Below, piece by piece: positions 12,807 to 24,919 of a DNA stretch of 64,000 nt (within the stretch, counting starts at the first letter, position 1; each line of letters opens with the position of its first letter). Both the position numbers and the translations under genes were made by a program. The DNA comes from Acanthacorydalis orientalis (taxonomy: Eukaryota; Arthropoda; Insecta; Megaloptera; Corydalidae): positions 6,973,461 through 7,037,460 of the forward strand of contig CM068313.1 of assembly GCA_034766995.1 (NCBI GenBank), given 5' to 3'. The notes below the pieces were generated by a model. It saw nothing but the letters and a program-made list of their open reading frames with translations. It was not told where the DNA came from and did not search any database.

Positions 12807-13851
12807 CGTGTGTGTGTATGTGTGTGTGTATAAATTAATTTAGAAATGAATTAGTTTTTAAAAAAGAATTACAATTGAAATATTATCATTTTGAATAAAA
12901 AAATTATAACCTACCAGTGATTCGCGCAATTCTGCCAGACTGTACATGTTTACCGGTAATTCCAGCTACATGAGCACCCAAACTATGTCCAAGAAAATGA
13001 AGATTTGATAAATCTAATCTCAAAAAGAATACCATGTTATCCATGAGTTTTGCAGTGTATTGTGCAACATCCATTGTGTTTTTCGTGGCCGAATAATACC
13101 ACGGAGCGTTCGATAATACCTTCCAATCAACACCGATAACATTGTAGTCAAAAAATGTAAGATATTCTAAAATGTATAATACGTAGAAAAATACAACAAG
13201 TAGTGATAATAGTAATATTTGTAATGTTCATTTTAAAATAAATAATTACCATCTTTCAAATCCTGAATTACAGGACTTAAATAACTGTTACTATATCCGT
13301 GTACAATAAATTTTGTATGTACGTTTGGATTAAATGGCGATGCTTTAAGATTGTTTATATCATCCACGAAAAGTTGATAAGGTATCGTTGGATTTTTTCT
13401 ATAAAATATACACATCTCTTGATTAATGAAACAACATCAATTATAGGTGTTATATAATTCTATTTTCTATTGTATGCCGTATAAGATTGTTTAATCAAAA
13501 CGTATTTATTTTTAAAAAAAATATATAATAAGTGTAAATCATTGAAAAAATCTGAATTGAAAAAAAAATTGTAATAAACAGAAATTAATTACTGTATAGG
13601 TCTTATAAATATTTTTTTTTATTGAAAATATCTCTTTACTTTGTGTATAAGTAGAATTTTATATCCCTTTCTGGTACAACTTTCCTATGTGGCGATTGTC
13701 CATCCAACAAAGCTAGAGTTGGTATACCGTCATCGTCAGGAAAATATGCTATTCCAGGTCTTGGCTGTGGTCCATCGTCATCGTCTTTAATAGACGCTGA
13801 GAGTACTAACAATAATAATAAATTATTAATATATAAAATTAAAAATAACAC
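11222..13851 (-). CDS. Secreted lipase / phospholipase A1-like protein (gene A)
   Basis: Pancreatic-lipase superfamily, probably hydrolysing phospholipids or acylglycerols outside the cell. Six coding exons: 13640-13851, 13250-13398, 12915-13166, 11711-11902, 11481-11649, 11222-11279 (1032 nt, 343 residues, phases matching at every join). The catalytic triad is visible: Ser182 in GHSLGAHVAG, Asp207 in AFDAALPLYE, His273 in SCSHSRS. The lid between Cys263 and Cys271 has only seven residues, and the adjacent beta9 loop is short. Both are typical of phospholipase A1 rather than true triglyceride lipase. The family includes wasp venom allergens but also many non-venom insect enzymes, and nothing here shows venom use. 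First exon: the hydrophobic start (LLLLLVLSAS) could be a signal peptide. However, TCTCAG inside it would make an acceptor in exactly the phase of gene B exon 2, so the real first exon may lie upstream. C-terminus ends KQPPFSMV. Confidence 0.88.
12312..12650 (+). mobile_element. Probable non-LTR retroelement 3' fragment or SINE in lipase A intron
   Basis: A markedly GC-richer block inside the intron between lipase A coding exons 3 and 4, in the opposite orientation to the gene. It ends with GGGCTGTAGCGCTATTG followed by an A-rich GAAAAAAAAAAGAAG tail, the layout of a reverse-transcribed insertion with its 3' end to the right. A possible short target duplication (AAGTGT) flanks it. I recognise no protein motif. 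Calling it an RTE-type tail is an impression only. Confidence 0.5.
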
Positions 13852-14796
13852 AAAAAAGAAAAAAAGATGTATAAATATTTAACTACATATGTTTTATGAA
13901 CAAGAAGTGATTTGAAGACATGAGTGAAATGATGTCAAATAGCAGAAAAAGAAGGACCCAATATGACAATGAAAGTCATTTTTTATACAAAAAATATTTA
14001 ATTTCTATTTTTCTAACATAAATTTTATAAAAATTAATTTCTCTCTTCAGTTTTGAATATTAAATTATTTCAATATATTTTGCTCAAATTCTATAAAAAA
14101 ATATACAGTTCGACCGGCAAATTTGTTTTTTTCTAAGAACTTTATTGTTTGCCTAATTGGTGGTAAGCCTCCTTTTTTTATAAGTGTAAAAGTTGTCTTG
14201 TACATCCCTGAATATAAAATTATTTTGTCTACCTATATTGTTATTTTAATTAAATCTTTGTTCTAATTTGTAAACAAAACATGTGTTTATAAAATTAGTA
14301 TATTTTTATCAAAATTTAATATTTATTTGTCATTTAATATATGTATTACTTCCTTACAAAACTTACACTTATATTTTGTGAATTATATGGAAAAAGATAA
14401 GATTAAAGTAGAATTTATCTATCACTGATATAATGAGCAGCGATTTTAACAGGGAAATATAATTAGTTCCGCAGTCGTGTGTTCGCTATTCGATTATTTC
14501 ATTAGAAACAGAATTAAAACTGTTCTGTATGGGGTTTCAATATTAAAATTCAAATTTAAAATCAATCGAGTTTAATTAATTGTTAAGGTCGCTGATTACC
14601 AACGAGGCTAACGGTTGACATTGCTTGTTTATTTGTTTCATGTTCTATAAAATTTCAAGTTCGTTTTCTCTGTTACAGATTTCATAATAATCTTTGTAGA
14701 GGTTATTTGTAATCTTTTTTTTACTATCGTATTTTAAATATGTTTTCCATATAATTGGTTATTGTCTATTCAATAATTTATGAAACTATGATATCA

Positions 14797-14802
<6 letters not shown>

Positions 14803-14883
<81 letters not shown>
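14803..14883. repeat. (TA)n array
   Basis: About 40 TA units in the spacer between the lipase genes. Confidence 0.9.
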
Positions 14884-14885
<2 letters not shown>

Positions 14886-15154
14886 CTGAAAATGTGAATT
14901 TGTTGACTGAAGTTAATCTATGAATATTTATTTGATTTTTTTATAAAAATTATTATTTTTTAAAGATCTTTTTCGAATCGAAAAATAATGATTAAAATAT
15001 TTTTCCATACAAAAATTAACTACGAATGCAATCGTTTCTTTATAATTTTTCTAAAAAAATATTACATTTGTTTCATTTTTAACTTAATCTCAGTTATTTT
15101 TTAAAATTCATAACTGTCCGCTTATAAATTTAATTATATATAAAAAAAAATAAA

Positions 15155-15412
15155 ATGAAAAATTTATGTAATCATATCTGTGTATATCCGTTATTGTTAT
15201 TTACTCTTTGCTTTTTAATAATTAGGTTATTTACTGACTTGTTCACCACAAGTGAACAATCCAGTAAATTAAGGACCATGGTGAACTCTTCAATTGATTT
15301 AGTAGTTCAAAATAAAAGAAAAGATTGCAAAAATGAAATATTGAGAACACTTTTATATCTTACAGTTATAGGAATTATATTGATATTCATACTGTTTGTT
15401 TTATATCAATAA
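15155..15412 (+). CDS. Possible small membrane protein, 85 residues, unrecognised
   Basis: A single-exon frame starting ATG in a favourable AAAATG context and ending TAA. The protein has two hydrophobic segments, about residues 11-28 (YPLLLFTLCFLIIRLF region) and 65-84 (LLYLTVIGIILIFILF). They are separated by a polar Lys/Ser/Thr stretch with one NSS sequon. Unlike most frames in this AT-rich sequence it is neither TA-repeat derived nor of random composition. I know no family that matches. It may be a chance frame. Confidence 0.25.
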   Translation: MKNLCNHICVYPLLLFTLCFLIIRLFTDLFTTSEQSSKLRTMVNSSIDLVVQNKRKDCKNEILRTLLYLTVIGIILIFILFVLYQ

Positions 15413-16329
15413 ATTAATTTTATGTAATTTATTGCAATCAATGAGTAATCGGTTATATCTATATCTATCTTTATATATATATATATATATATACATGAAT
15501 GTAATTTTAAATAAATGAAAAGTAATGAAAATAAAAGAAAAAGAAATTGCATTACTTGTAAAAATAAAGAACGAATTTATTTAAATACAGCTTTAATTAA
15601 AAATATTTTACAGTTGAAAACTAAAAAAGGTTGGATACATCAACATATATTGATATATAATCGTATAATTCATATTTTTGAATAATATTGTAAACATTAA
15701 AATTGAAAAAATCACTTGAAACACATTCTATTTTGAATTGAACAATTATACTGTAAGATATTCTTTTTGTGTGTGTAACCTTAGAAAAATATTTATTGAT
15801 ATCTGTTGTACATACCCACTGTCACACAAAAGAATAAAAGTTTAAATCTGAGCACCATCATTCGATGTCACTGAATTTTGAAATAATAAATAAATTTGTG
15901 TACTTAACGCATCATATTTATATAAATATGACAAAATTTAACCGGTTGACGTACGATTTAATCTCTGTATTGTTGTCATTTATCTTTAAAATTGTTTTGA
16001 GAACAAATCTAGATTAAGTAAAGTAAGAGTATAGTATTTATGATTTGATTTTATTTTGTATAAAGGCGCTATTTTTATTTTTGAATAAGAGCTTATATGT
16101 ATTAAATGTACTACGATAAGATTCATTGTAATAAAAATGTGAACCGATAAATACGTAAATAATACATCTGTGTAATAGAATTAGTGTAAGAAAAATTCGA
16201 AAATCAATAGAATTGATCGATACAGATAACTGTATTTCATTATTAAAAGATCTATGCTGATAATCAACTTGTTTTATGTATTGTTTAATTATAAAAAAAT
16301 GTTTGCTTGTAAATTATAAATACACACAC

Positions 16330-16348
16330 TCTCCCTCTCTCTCTCTCT

Positions 16349-16385
<37 letters not shown>
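16330..16385. repeat. Compound microsatellite (TC)n(AC)n(TA)n
   Basis: A run of CT/TC dinucleotides passes into AC repeats and then TA repeats without interruption. It is a typical hypervariable compound microsatellite. Confidence 0.9.
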
Positions 16386-16386
<1 letters not shown>

Positions 16387-16733
16387 CCATTTCTGTTAGA
16401 GATAAACAAGAAAATTGCCATAAAAGACAATAAATATTAAGTGATATTTGAAGATGTCTCAATGTTTTGTATTTTTTATAATTTTGAAAATTCAGAAGAA
16501 ATTCTGTTAATGCAAGACGAAAAAGTATCCGGAAAGGTAAATATTTGTGTAAGGATGTTTTTAACTTATTCCATTTGATTGAATCAAATGTATAAAAAAA
16601 TAATTATAAAAATATCTTAAAGGTTAATAACAAATCTTGACATTAATTTTATATTTCACGTTCTAAAAAATTTTAAGTGATTTATGTCACTGAATATGTT
16701 TAGAGGCTAATCTCATTACATTTATTTATTATG

Positions 16734-16774
<41 letters not shown>

Positions 16775-18558
16775 TCGGGTGTATGTGCATTATATAATTT
16801 GATCATTTTAAAACTATAAAAACGTGTGATTATTTTATTACAAGTATTAATAAGTAAAGCATTCGGAACTGAAGAATTAAAAACATATTTAAGTATTTTA
16901 AACGATTTAAAAAATACTTATTCGATTTCAACTAGTAAAATATATATTTTATATCAAGTTAAGATGTATTAGTAACGGTGGCATGACTAATATATTTGAC
17001 TGTTGAGCTGGATCATTCGATTGGCATTCCCTCATCATTTATAAATTATTTTAAAATATAAATAAACAAGAATTATTTTACATTTGAAAATAGATTGTTA
17101 ATCAGTACAGTATTATCATACCACATTTAAAATAAGAAAATTGGTATATGTTAAAAATTCAATGAACAGGTAATATCGAATTTTATTCTATACAAAGAAG
17201 ATGAATAAAAACACACATGCATATTGAAAATCTAGCTTAACACTCCATCTTCTTTTCAGACTAATAGAGACAATTTGTAGTAATTGAATAACGCCTTAAT
17301 TTCAGTAAGTGTTCCATCAAAATTAATCTTCTTTGTTCAATTGAAAATAAAAACAGGTTTATTAATATAGTCTGACTCGTGTTAATTACGGACGATTAAT
17401 CGATATATTAATGTTATTTTTTTGATTAAGAACCAATTTTAGAATACTAGAAATTCTATCGATTTTTCGGTTATTATTTGGGTCAATATTGAGAGTCTGC
17501 TCTATTTCTATCACATCCAACCTTAATTGGGTTTGGAAGATATCTTCCGAAAATAAAGTGGTAGAATCACAAGTTTCAGTAATTGAAAATCTAAATTTAA
17601 AGAATATTAAATCAGACTCGAAGGAAAAATATAGAATTTCATTCCAAACTGAAAAGGAAAGATGTTCTTTCTTCTAATATTAAAAATGATATATCGACAT
17701 ATCATGAAATTATTTTATTAGCTGATAGGCAAATAAGTATCTCCAGATACTGATAATATCGCTGTTTCTGAAATTTCTCAATTGCACATTGATTTCTACG
17801 TCAGAGAGCTTATGAAAAATTCGGAAATACAGTAGACCCTCACTGAACAACCGTAACTGGTGTAGGACTAACAGTCGTTCCTTAAAACGGTCATTGTACA
17901 ATATGTAAACCTTCTAATTACCTTATAACTGGTTAAATATTTTAAGAATTATTTTCAAGAAATTAATAAAGTATATTTTTAGATAATGTGGTTTAAATAA
18001 TTTCATTTTAAATTCATTTGTTATTAAAATCGTGTACATTTATAAGCTTACCTTACATTTTTTTATAGAATATAAATATTTCAATAACACAACCTTGAAT
18101 TTATATTGCATTCATTTAATTTTATAGCTGAATTATTATTTTTTTTAATTGTTATAGTTATTAAATCATATTTTCATTAACAATAAGACAAAAATATTTT
18201 TTTAAGAAAATACCTGCAAAAAATATGTAATTTGTCAAATCACATATTTTGTACAAATAAGTTAACATATTTTTATTAATTTGCAAAACAGATATTGTAT
18301 TTTTTTTTGGCAGTATACATTTAAAGTATAATTTCTCTTATTGCCAATCCACTGTTCATTTTTATTAATCATAAACAAAAAAAAGAATGAAATAGGGAAA
18401 AAATGAGAAGTATAACAGAAAATTAATATATTAAGATAATATAAAATGTAATAAATTAAAAGATTTTATTATGGACATGTTTGGATGAAAACTAAGAAAT
18501 AAACCAGTGAACAGATTAAAAAATACTTGTAAAAAGTTCTTAAATGAAACACACATAC

Positions 18559-18598
<40 letters not shown>

Positions 18599-19311
18599 TG
18601 TGTAAAATTTTAACAAAACATTGGAGAAATAATTAGTAAAGAGTTACAAAATCTAGAAATGAATTCATAATTCCTGACACATTTTACAATAAAAGCGTGC
18701 TGAGATTAAAATTGATCACATATTTAAAAATTATTAAAAAAAAAAAACACGAAATGAATGTGATTATTAATTTTGCATACCTCTCTATGTATAAAAAGAG
18801 TAAATAATTGTTCTTACCATATCTACGTTTTAAAATTAAATGTATTTTTAAATATATTGCATTATTTGAAAGACAATTAGTAATTTAAGACAATATTTAT
18901 GAAAAAAATGAGTTGATACATAAACAATTATGTACCTTGAATGAAACATCAATGTCAGTCATCGATATCGGATGATCTATTGTTTTTATAAAAATAAAAC
19001 CACTTATAGAAACATTTTTCGGATATTTTAAATAGCAAATATTGTTGAAAGATATTTCAATTAATGATTAGATTTAAACATTTGAGAATTGTTCGATTAT
19101 TTATTTGTTGTAATCTGCAAAATTTTATATATTATATAAGGATATACTAAAAATATTTTTTTTCAAAAAATTACTTCAAATTCATATCAAAATAATGAAA
19201 AATAAGAATTTTATTGAAAAAAATTGACATTTCGAACTCAACAACATGCATTTAACAATGAAACTTACTTTATAATCGCCAAATTATCTTTAAAGAAATC
19301 TACTGTTAATA

Positions 19312-19668
19312 CTATTTTTTAGTTGAGCAATAAAAAATCCCACTCGAGCTAAAACAAAAAATAAGAAAACAGTCATAACGTCAACGTTTATTATATTAAT
19401 TAATTAATATTTTATAATGGTTATTCATTAAATATTATTCCTACTTATGAGCCATTAAATATTAGTTTAATTAATTTAATGAAAGTTATAAACATACCCA
19501 TTGATGTAAGTAGCTGCGGATCCCATATATGGAGTCAATTCAGGATCTGAACGGCAATTTCTTGTTTCTAAAGCGTCCAAATCAGCACATTCTTGCGATG
19601 GATATATGTATGGTTGCGTTATGGTTTTAATATAATATGATGGAATTTTTTTATGACTGCAACTACCT

Positions 19669-19758
<90 letters not shown>

Positions 19759-22224
19759 TTATGTATGTATATATGTGTATAAGTATTGATCTACACATTT
19801 TTTCTTATAGAAAAAATATATTATATTAAAATTGTAAAATATAAATAATTGATTATTGTAAAATATAAATTAAAAAGCAGCCTAGTTTTAGAATAATTAA
19901 AAAAATCGTCTAATTACCAAAAACGTCTAATATACATCCTGGTTGAGGTACTCTACCACCATTTGGATAAAAATCCATGTCTGCAAAAGGTGTCCAAAAA
20001 CCTAATCGGCCACCACTACCATGAATAGCATCAACGAATACTGCATCTCCTCTATATACTCTTACCTCTTCAGATGCTTTAGCGTAAAGGGGAAGTGCAG
20101 CGTCGAGTGCTGAAAACAATTATATAACTGAAAATAACATTCGATATACAATTTTTTTAAAAAAATATATTAATATCTCGTAGCTGACTTTAATTTATGA
20201 AGTTTTTAATCCTAGTATTTTTACATGTACTACAGATAAATCACAGCCAAACCAAATAACAATTAAAAAACACAAGTAGGACATTTATTAACTTCAAACA
20301 ATACAGAGAATTATGAACAGATGCATATTAGAAATAACAAGATATGAAAGATAAACCGAATGAAGAGCCAGCAAACGGAATATATTGCAAAAAGAGAAGA
20401 GAACAGATGAATAAGAAAATTTATTAACTGGGAGACAAGAAATATAAAAGTGCTTAGAAAGTACTTAATGAAAAGGTGAAATAGGTATATTATAAAATAC
20501 ATTAGATTGTCTAGAAAAGAAAGAAACTGAATCAATCAGATAAGAAAGATCTTTATCCAATAATGAGTAGCGGATATATTAAGATGACACTATATTATAA
20601 ATTTCAAATAAAAATGTAGAATAAAAAAAAATTCTCCTACATCTTGTCTATTAATCAAAGCGTAACCTTTTTTTTATGTAAAAAAGTTTTTTTCTTTATG
20701 TGTACACGATTGGCATTTGCATATTTATTAATAATATTTAATAACCATATAGATACAAATGAATATTTTTCAATTAATCTATTCTTTATTCTGCCATTTT
20801 TTAACAGAATAAATATCGAGGAATATTTTTCGTGCAAATTATAAATATTTTAACATTTAAATACATTCTTCACTCTGTACCCAAAAATCGTAATTTATTC
20901 AACAGTTAAATATTTTTTCATTTTCTATATACTCAATACACTTATGATGCTTATCGACAGTACTATTTATTGCAAAAGTTCCAAAACTCTGAAAACAATC
21001 AGACAACATTTTTTTATGTTTATTCTAACTGAAGATTTCATAACTAAAAATAATTTAAACTATAATTATTATAAATAACACTTGTCTTGTTTAATTTTAG
21101 AGTAAAAACATACAGATATTTTTGAAGATAGAATACTTTGAAATTAAGACGCGTATACCTGTTACTCTGCCTATTTGATTTTTTCCGTACTTTTTTCCTA
21201 TCAGACCGGCAACATGGGCTCCTAAACTAAATCCGATAACATGTAAATCCAAAGGCTGAAGATTTCCGTTATTAACTAAATGCCGTACCATCTCAGCGCC
21301 ATATTCTCCTGTTGGCACTGTATTTAGTACGGCTGGATAATATGATATTGTATTGGATAATTTGGACCAATCAACTCCAATAATGTTATAATTACCTACT
21401 GAAAGGTACTCTGAAAAATAGAATAACTAACATAAGACGTTAAAGGGTTTACTCGAATAGAATGTTCAAAAAATGTGTTTTTATAAAATAAAAATTAAAA
21501 AATATTAAACACATTCCAAAAACTAAACTATTTTGGATTTTTTTTAGTAAAAATACTTGTTTTTGTTAAAAATCTGTATTGTCTACGCTTAATAAAAATG
21601 TATAATAAATACTTTATCATTGACAAAAAAAACTGTAAAATTGAATTTTACCATTTTTAAAAGTTTTCAAAAGGTTCCCATCTCCGTTATCGCCCCATCC
21701 GTGAACAATAAATTTAGTTGGTCGCAGAGGATTGAAGGGCGAATTATTTAAATTAGTCACGTTGTCAACAAAGAGTTGATATGAACTGTTCACGTTCTCA
21801 CTATATTTATTAATTGTTTTTATAAAGTTATTCATTAAACATATTTTAATAGAAATATCAATTATAATTACTTTGTATACAGATAGAATTTTATATCATT
21901 AATCGGATTTATTGACTCTATCGTTTTATTTTGTCCTAAATAAACTGGTTTTAAATTTCCTTCTCCGTCTGGAATTAACGTCCATCTAGATTCACCGTAT
22001 ATTCCATATTCATTCAAATAATTAGGATAAAAATCTGCATAACCTATAAAACATCAAGTTTAAAAAGATTTGCATGTGATAACCAATATCTTTTTATAAA
22101 TACAAGATTGAATTTTATCATTTTTAAAAATATACATTCTTAAATACAATAAATTCTATCTAATCAAAATAAAAAATCATTTTTTTTACTTGTCTGTATA
22201 TAACTGGCAATTCAAATATTCATG

Positions 22225-22265
<41 letters not shown>

Positions 22266-22508
22266 ACTTATTTTATTTAATTTTCATGACGAAATTTTTA
22301 TAATATGATTTAATGAATTGGCTAGTAAAATATAAATATTTATATGATTAATATAATTCAAATAATACAAATGTTTACACTTACAAGTAATTAAATCACT
22401 AATTTTATCTTATGTAGTTTTTCTAAAATATTAAATTAATAAATATTTACCTGGACAGGCATTGAAAATAATTAGCGAAAATAGAACTAGCGTTATTAAC
22501 TCACTCAT
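19312..22508 (-). CDS. Secreted lipase / phospholipase A1-like protein (gene B)
   Basis: Paralogue of the lipase at 11222-13851. Seven coding exons: 22451-22508, 21872-22043, 21652-21800, 21159-21410, 19918-20109, 19498-19666, 19312-19348 (1029 nt, 342 residues). The first exon encodes a signal peptide (MSELITLVLFSLIIFNACPG). Triad: Ser188 in GFSLGAHVAG (Phe replaces the usual His before Ser), Asp213 in ALDAALPLY, His279 in SCSHKK (Lys replaces the usual Arg or Ser). The lid between Cys269 and Cys277 is seven residues, as in phospholipases A1. The four central exons have exactly the same lengths (149, 252, 192, 169) and phases as in gene A, so the pair arose by duplication. The short C-terminal tail ends FYCSTKK and lacks the Pro-Pro-Phe end of gene A. 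Probably an active extracellular esterase; substrate unknown. Confidence 0.88.
19673..19752. repeat. Long (TA)n array in lipase B intron
   Basis: About 40 TA units begin directly upstream (minus strand) of the acceptor of lipase B exon 6. The array therefore forms most of the 3' end of the intron and probably stands in for a normal pyrimidine tract. Confidence 0.9.
20330..20560. other. Purine-rich block in lipase B intron
   Basis: Plus strand strongly A/G-biased with stops in all frames; the opposite strand reads as a hydrophobic frame because it is T/C-rich. Similar skew to the blocks at 1667-1910 and 10540-10850. Possibly a decayed retroelement. No function assigned. Confidence 0.3.
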
Positions 22509-23150
22509 AGTGTTTCGTTCAAAAATGAAACCCTCTGTTATAAAAAGAATAACTTATTGTATTTATACGTTCTTTTTTCTAAATTGGGATACAATTGAAT
22601 AGATAGTCAGTTATTGTTAAAATATACAAAAAATATTTTATCACATTTACAGATAATATATTTTATAAACGGTGCAAAAAATGTCTATTTTACATGTTAA
22701 ACAAAAAAAGAATTTATATTCAACAACTAACACAATATTACAAAAACAGTAAATGGTTTACGTAGAGCGAATTTAAATATAATTTTAATCAAAAAAAAAA
22801 AAAGAAAAATAGTTGAATAATGTTCTTTTGAAGTGAATAATTCATTAAGTAAAAGTTAAAACAAATTCAAATGGGTCCAATGAATCAGTCAAATAGTTAT
22901 ATGCAATACGGTTAATAATAGATTTAATTGAAAAAAAATATTCAAATAAAATTCAAAATACAATTAAACAATGATAACATAAAAATATTAAGAATAGTTT
23001 TTTTTATAAGGTGATAATGACAAGTACACATGCTAGCAATTATTCAAGGTTATAAAAAATGTACATTATTTTAATCTAATCATCATTTTTCATATAAAAG
23101 AATTATAAACATATATATATATATATACATATGTATATATATATAACGTG

Positions 23151-23182
<32 letters not shown>

Positions 23183-23350
23183 ACGTGTATGTATGATATG
23201 TCAAAAATATTAAAATAATTCATTTCCAATAAATATAGATTTTAATTACTTGCTTTATTTGACTAAAATTTTATTCAGATATTATCCTACTTGTAATAAT
23301 ATTAAAAAAAATAACAGTAGGTAAATATAACAAGAATAGAATATAATGTG

Positions 23351-23403
<53 letters not shown>

Positions 23404-23462
23404 TTGAAGCATTACACTTAATGATACAATAAAATATATGAATGTAATTAATTAATGGGATC

Positions 23463-23466
<4 letters not shown>

Positions 23467-23528
<62 letters not shown>
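23467..23528. repeat. (TA)n array
   Basis: About 31 perfect TA units, one of four arrays within 600 bp left of the RBM46-like duplication. Confidence 0.9.
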
Positions 23529-23533
<5 letters not shown>

Positions 23534-23677
23534 AAACAAAAATAAAGAAACTTTTTTACAGAATATAACTTAAAAAAGAAACACTAAGACTCGTATATCA
23601 TCTTTATATCTAGTTATTAAAAAATGAATCATTGGTATTTAATCCAATTTACAGTTATCTAATTAAGAGATCAAATA

Positions 23678-23723
<46 letters not shown>

Positions 23724-24379
23724 GTATGTATGTATGTATAAATGTATTCATGTACATTGTAAACAAAAATAGAATCCTCATAGCTGCAAATACATTTTAT
23801 GAGTATTAAAAAATATGTTCATAATAAAGATAAATCAAAAAACATATAAAAGAAATGTTATATTTGTCTGTCTCGGTTAATTAATGTATTTTAAGTCCAA
23901 ATCAATGTTAAAGTCTACTAAATAGATTCGTTTGTTTTTTTTTTCATTTCACATAAAAATTTTGAACTGACCAATGAATAAAAATCGAATAAACTAATAT
24001 AAAATTATTTTCGATGACGTTTACAAAGGTCCATGATTTATATATAGGTTTAAAGTAAATTCATGGAATTTTTATGTACTTTTAAATATACGCGGTAACA
24101 TATTATGCTTATAGAATTTTCTTTGAAATATCTATAGGGAATAATAAAATGCTTAGTAAAATGTACTGAATAATATGTCAATTGTATTCATCGGTGTTTA
24201 TCAATTCAATATTTTAACAATAACTCGTCTTATTTTCAAAGCAGAATATCTTAATTTTTTTGTAACCTTATTTGTACTGATTTCAATTTTGCTGCGGTGT
24301 TAAAAACTGCAACTTTTTATTAATATATCATCTCTTTACATTGTAATAAACATTGCTTCCAACCCTTCCATCTTAATCA

Positions 24380-24760
24380 TTAGTAGTTTATTGTTCTATA
24401 CCCTAATAAAAAAGGCAACACTGATTAGTTCATTTTAGTCGAATCTGTTCCCAAGTTAGCGTGTGCCTAAGTGGAATCCAGTTCGCGCGGTTTTTTTGCA
24501 AAAGTAATTCTATTAATTTTCTATTATTATTTCCAAATTTATTTTGATTCTTATATAAATTAGTTTTTTTAATTTTATATTTTATTTTTTATTCATTTTT
24601 ATTTATAATCTATTTACATTGTATCGAACACTGATTCCACCTCTTCATGAATCACCTCATAAAAAGAGAGACACTGATTGGTTCATTTTAACTGAGTCTG
24701 TTTCCAAGTGAGCATATACCTAAGCGAAATTCAGTTCGCGGTTTTTTTTTGCAAAAGTAA
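24380..24760 (+). promoter_or_regulatory. Two tandem leader/promoter copies upstream of RBM46-like copy 1
   Basis: A ~110 bp block occurs twice, at about 24395-24515 and 24640-24758. It contains CACTGATT-GTTCATTTTA, GTCTGTT/ATCTGTT-CCAAGT and a CAGTTCGCG initiator-like sequence, and ends in TTTTTGCAAAAGTAAG. The second copy ends in a good donor (AAAA/GTAAGT), and TTTATTAAAG at about 24841-24850 makes a matching acceptor. I infer a non-coding first exon spliced to the coding exon, with two alternative first exons. Confidence 0.5.
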
Positions 24761-24919
24761 GTATTAATTTGCTATTCTTTTTTTCCAAATTTATTTTAAT
24801 TTTCATGGAAATTAGTTTATTTATTTCGTATTTTCCTTTTTATTAAAGCGCAAGGTTTTGAGAGGAGAGAAACACCGTTTAATCCAAATTTACATCTTTA
24901 ATTAGTGATAAACAGAAAT

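Larger units (their letters stand above)
13852..19311. other. Spacer between the two lipase genes
   Basis: 5.5 kb with no gene I can defend apart from the small frame at 15155. It contains TA arrays (about 14803-14883, 15474-15492, 18561-18598) and a compound TC/AC/TA microsatellite (about 16330-16385). There is also a TA-to-TG array (16735-16773). The start of lipase A may have an extra signal-peptide exon here (see that entry). The plus-strand frame at 17489-17677 has no recognisable domain. Confidence 0.45.
22509..24919. other. Spacer and upstream region of RBM46-like copy 1
   Basis: TA arrays (about 23115-23180, 23349-23401, 23467-23528, 23682-23720). The part from about 23.68 kb onward is the left end of the duplicated unit. 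From 24380 onward it contains the leader repeats annotated separately. No other coding exon seen. Confidence 0.5.

Noticed and set aside
16445..16590. Possible isolated exon (frame ending ...MQDEKVSGK before GTAAAT)
   Set aside because: One candidate donor and a 45-codon frame, with no acceptor partner and no recognisable protein.
17489..17677. 62-codon plus-strand frame
   Set aside because: No similarity or splice context found; composition ordinary.
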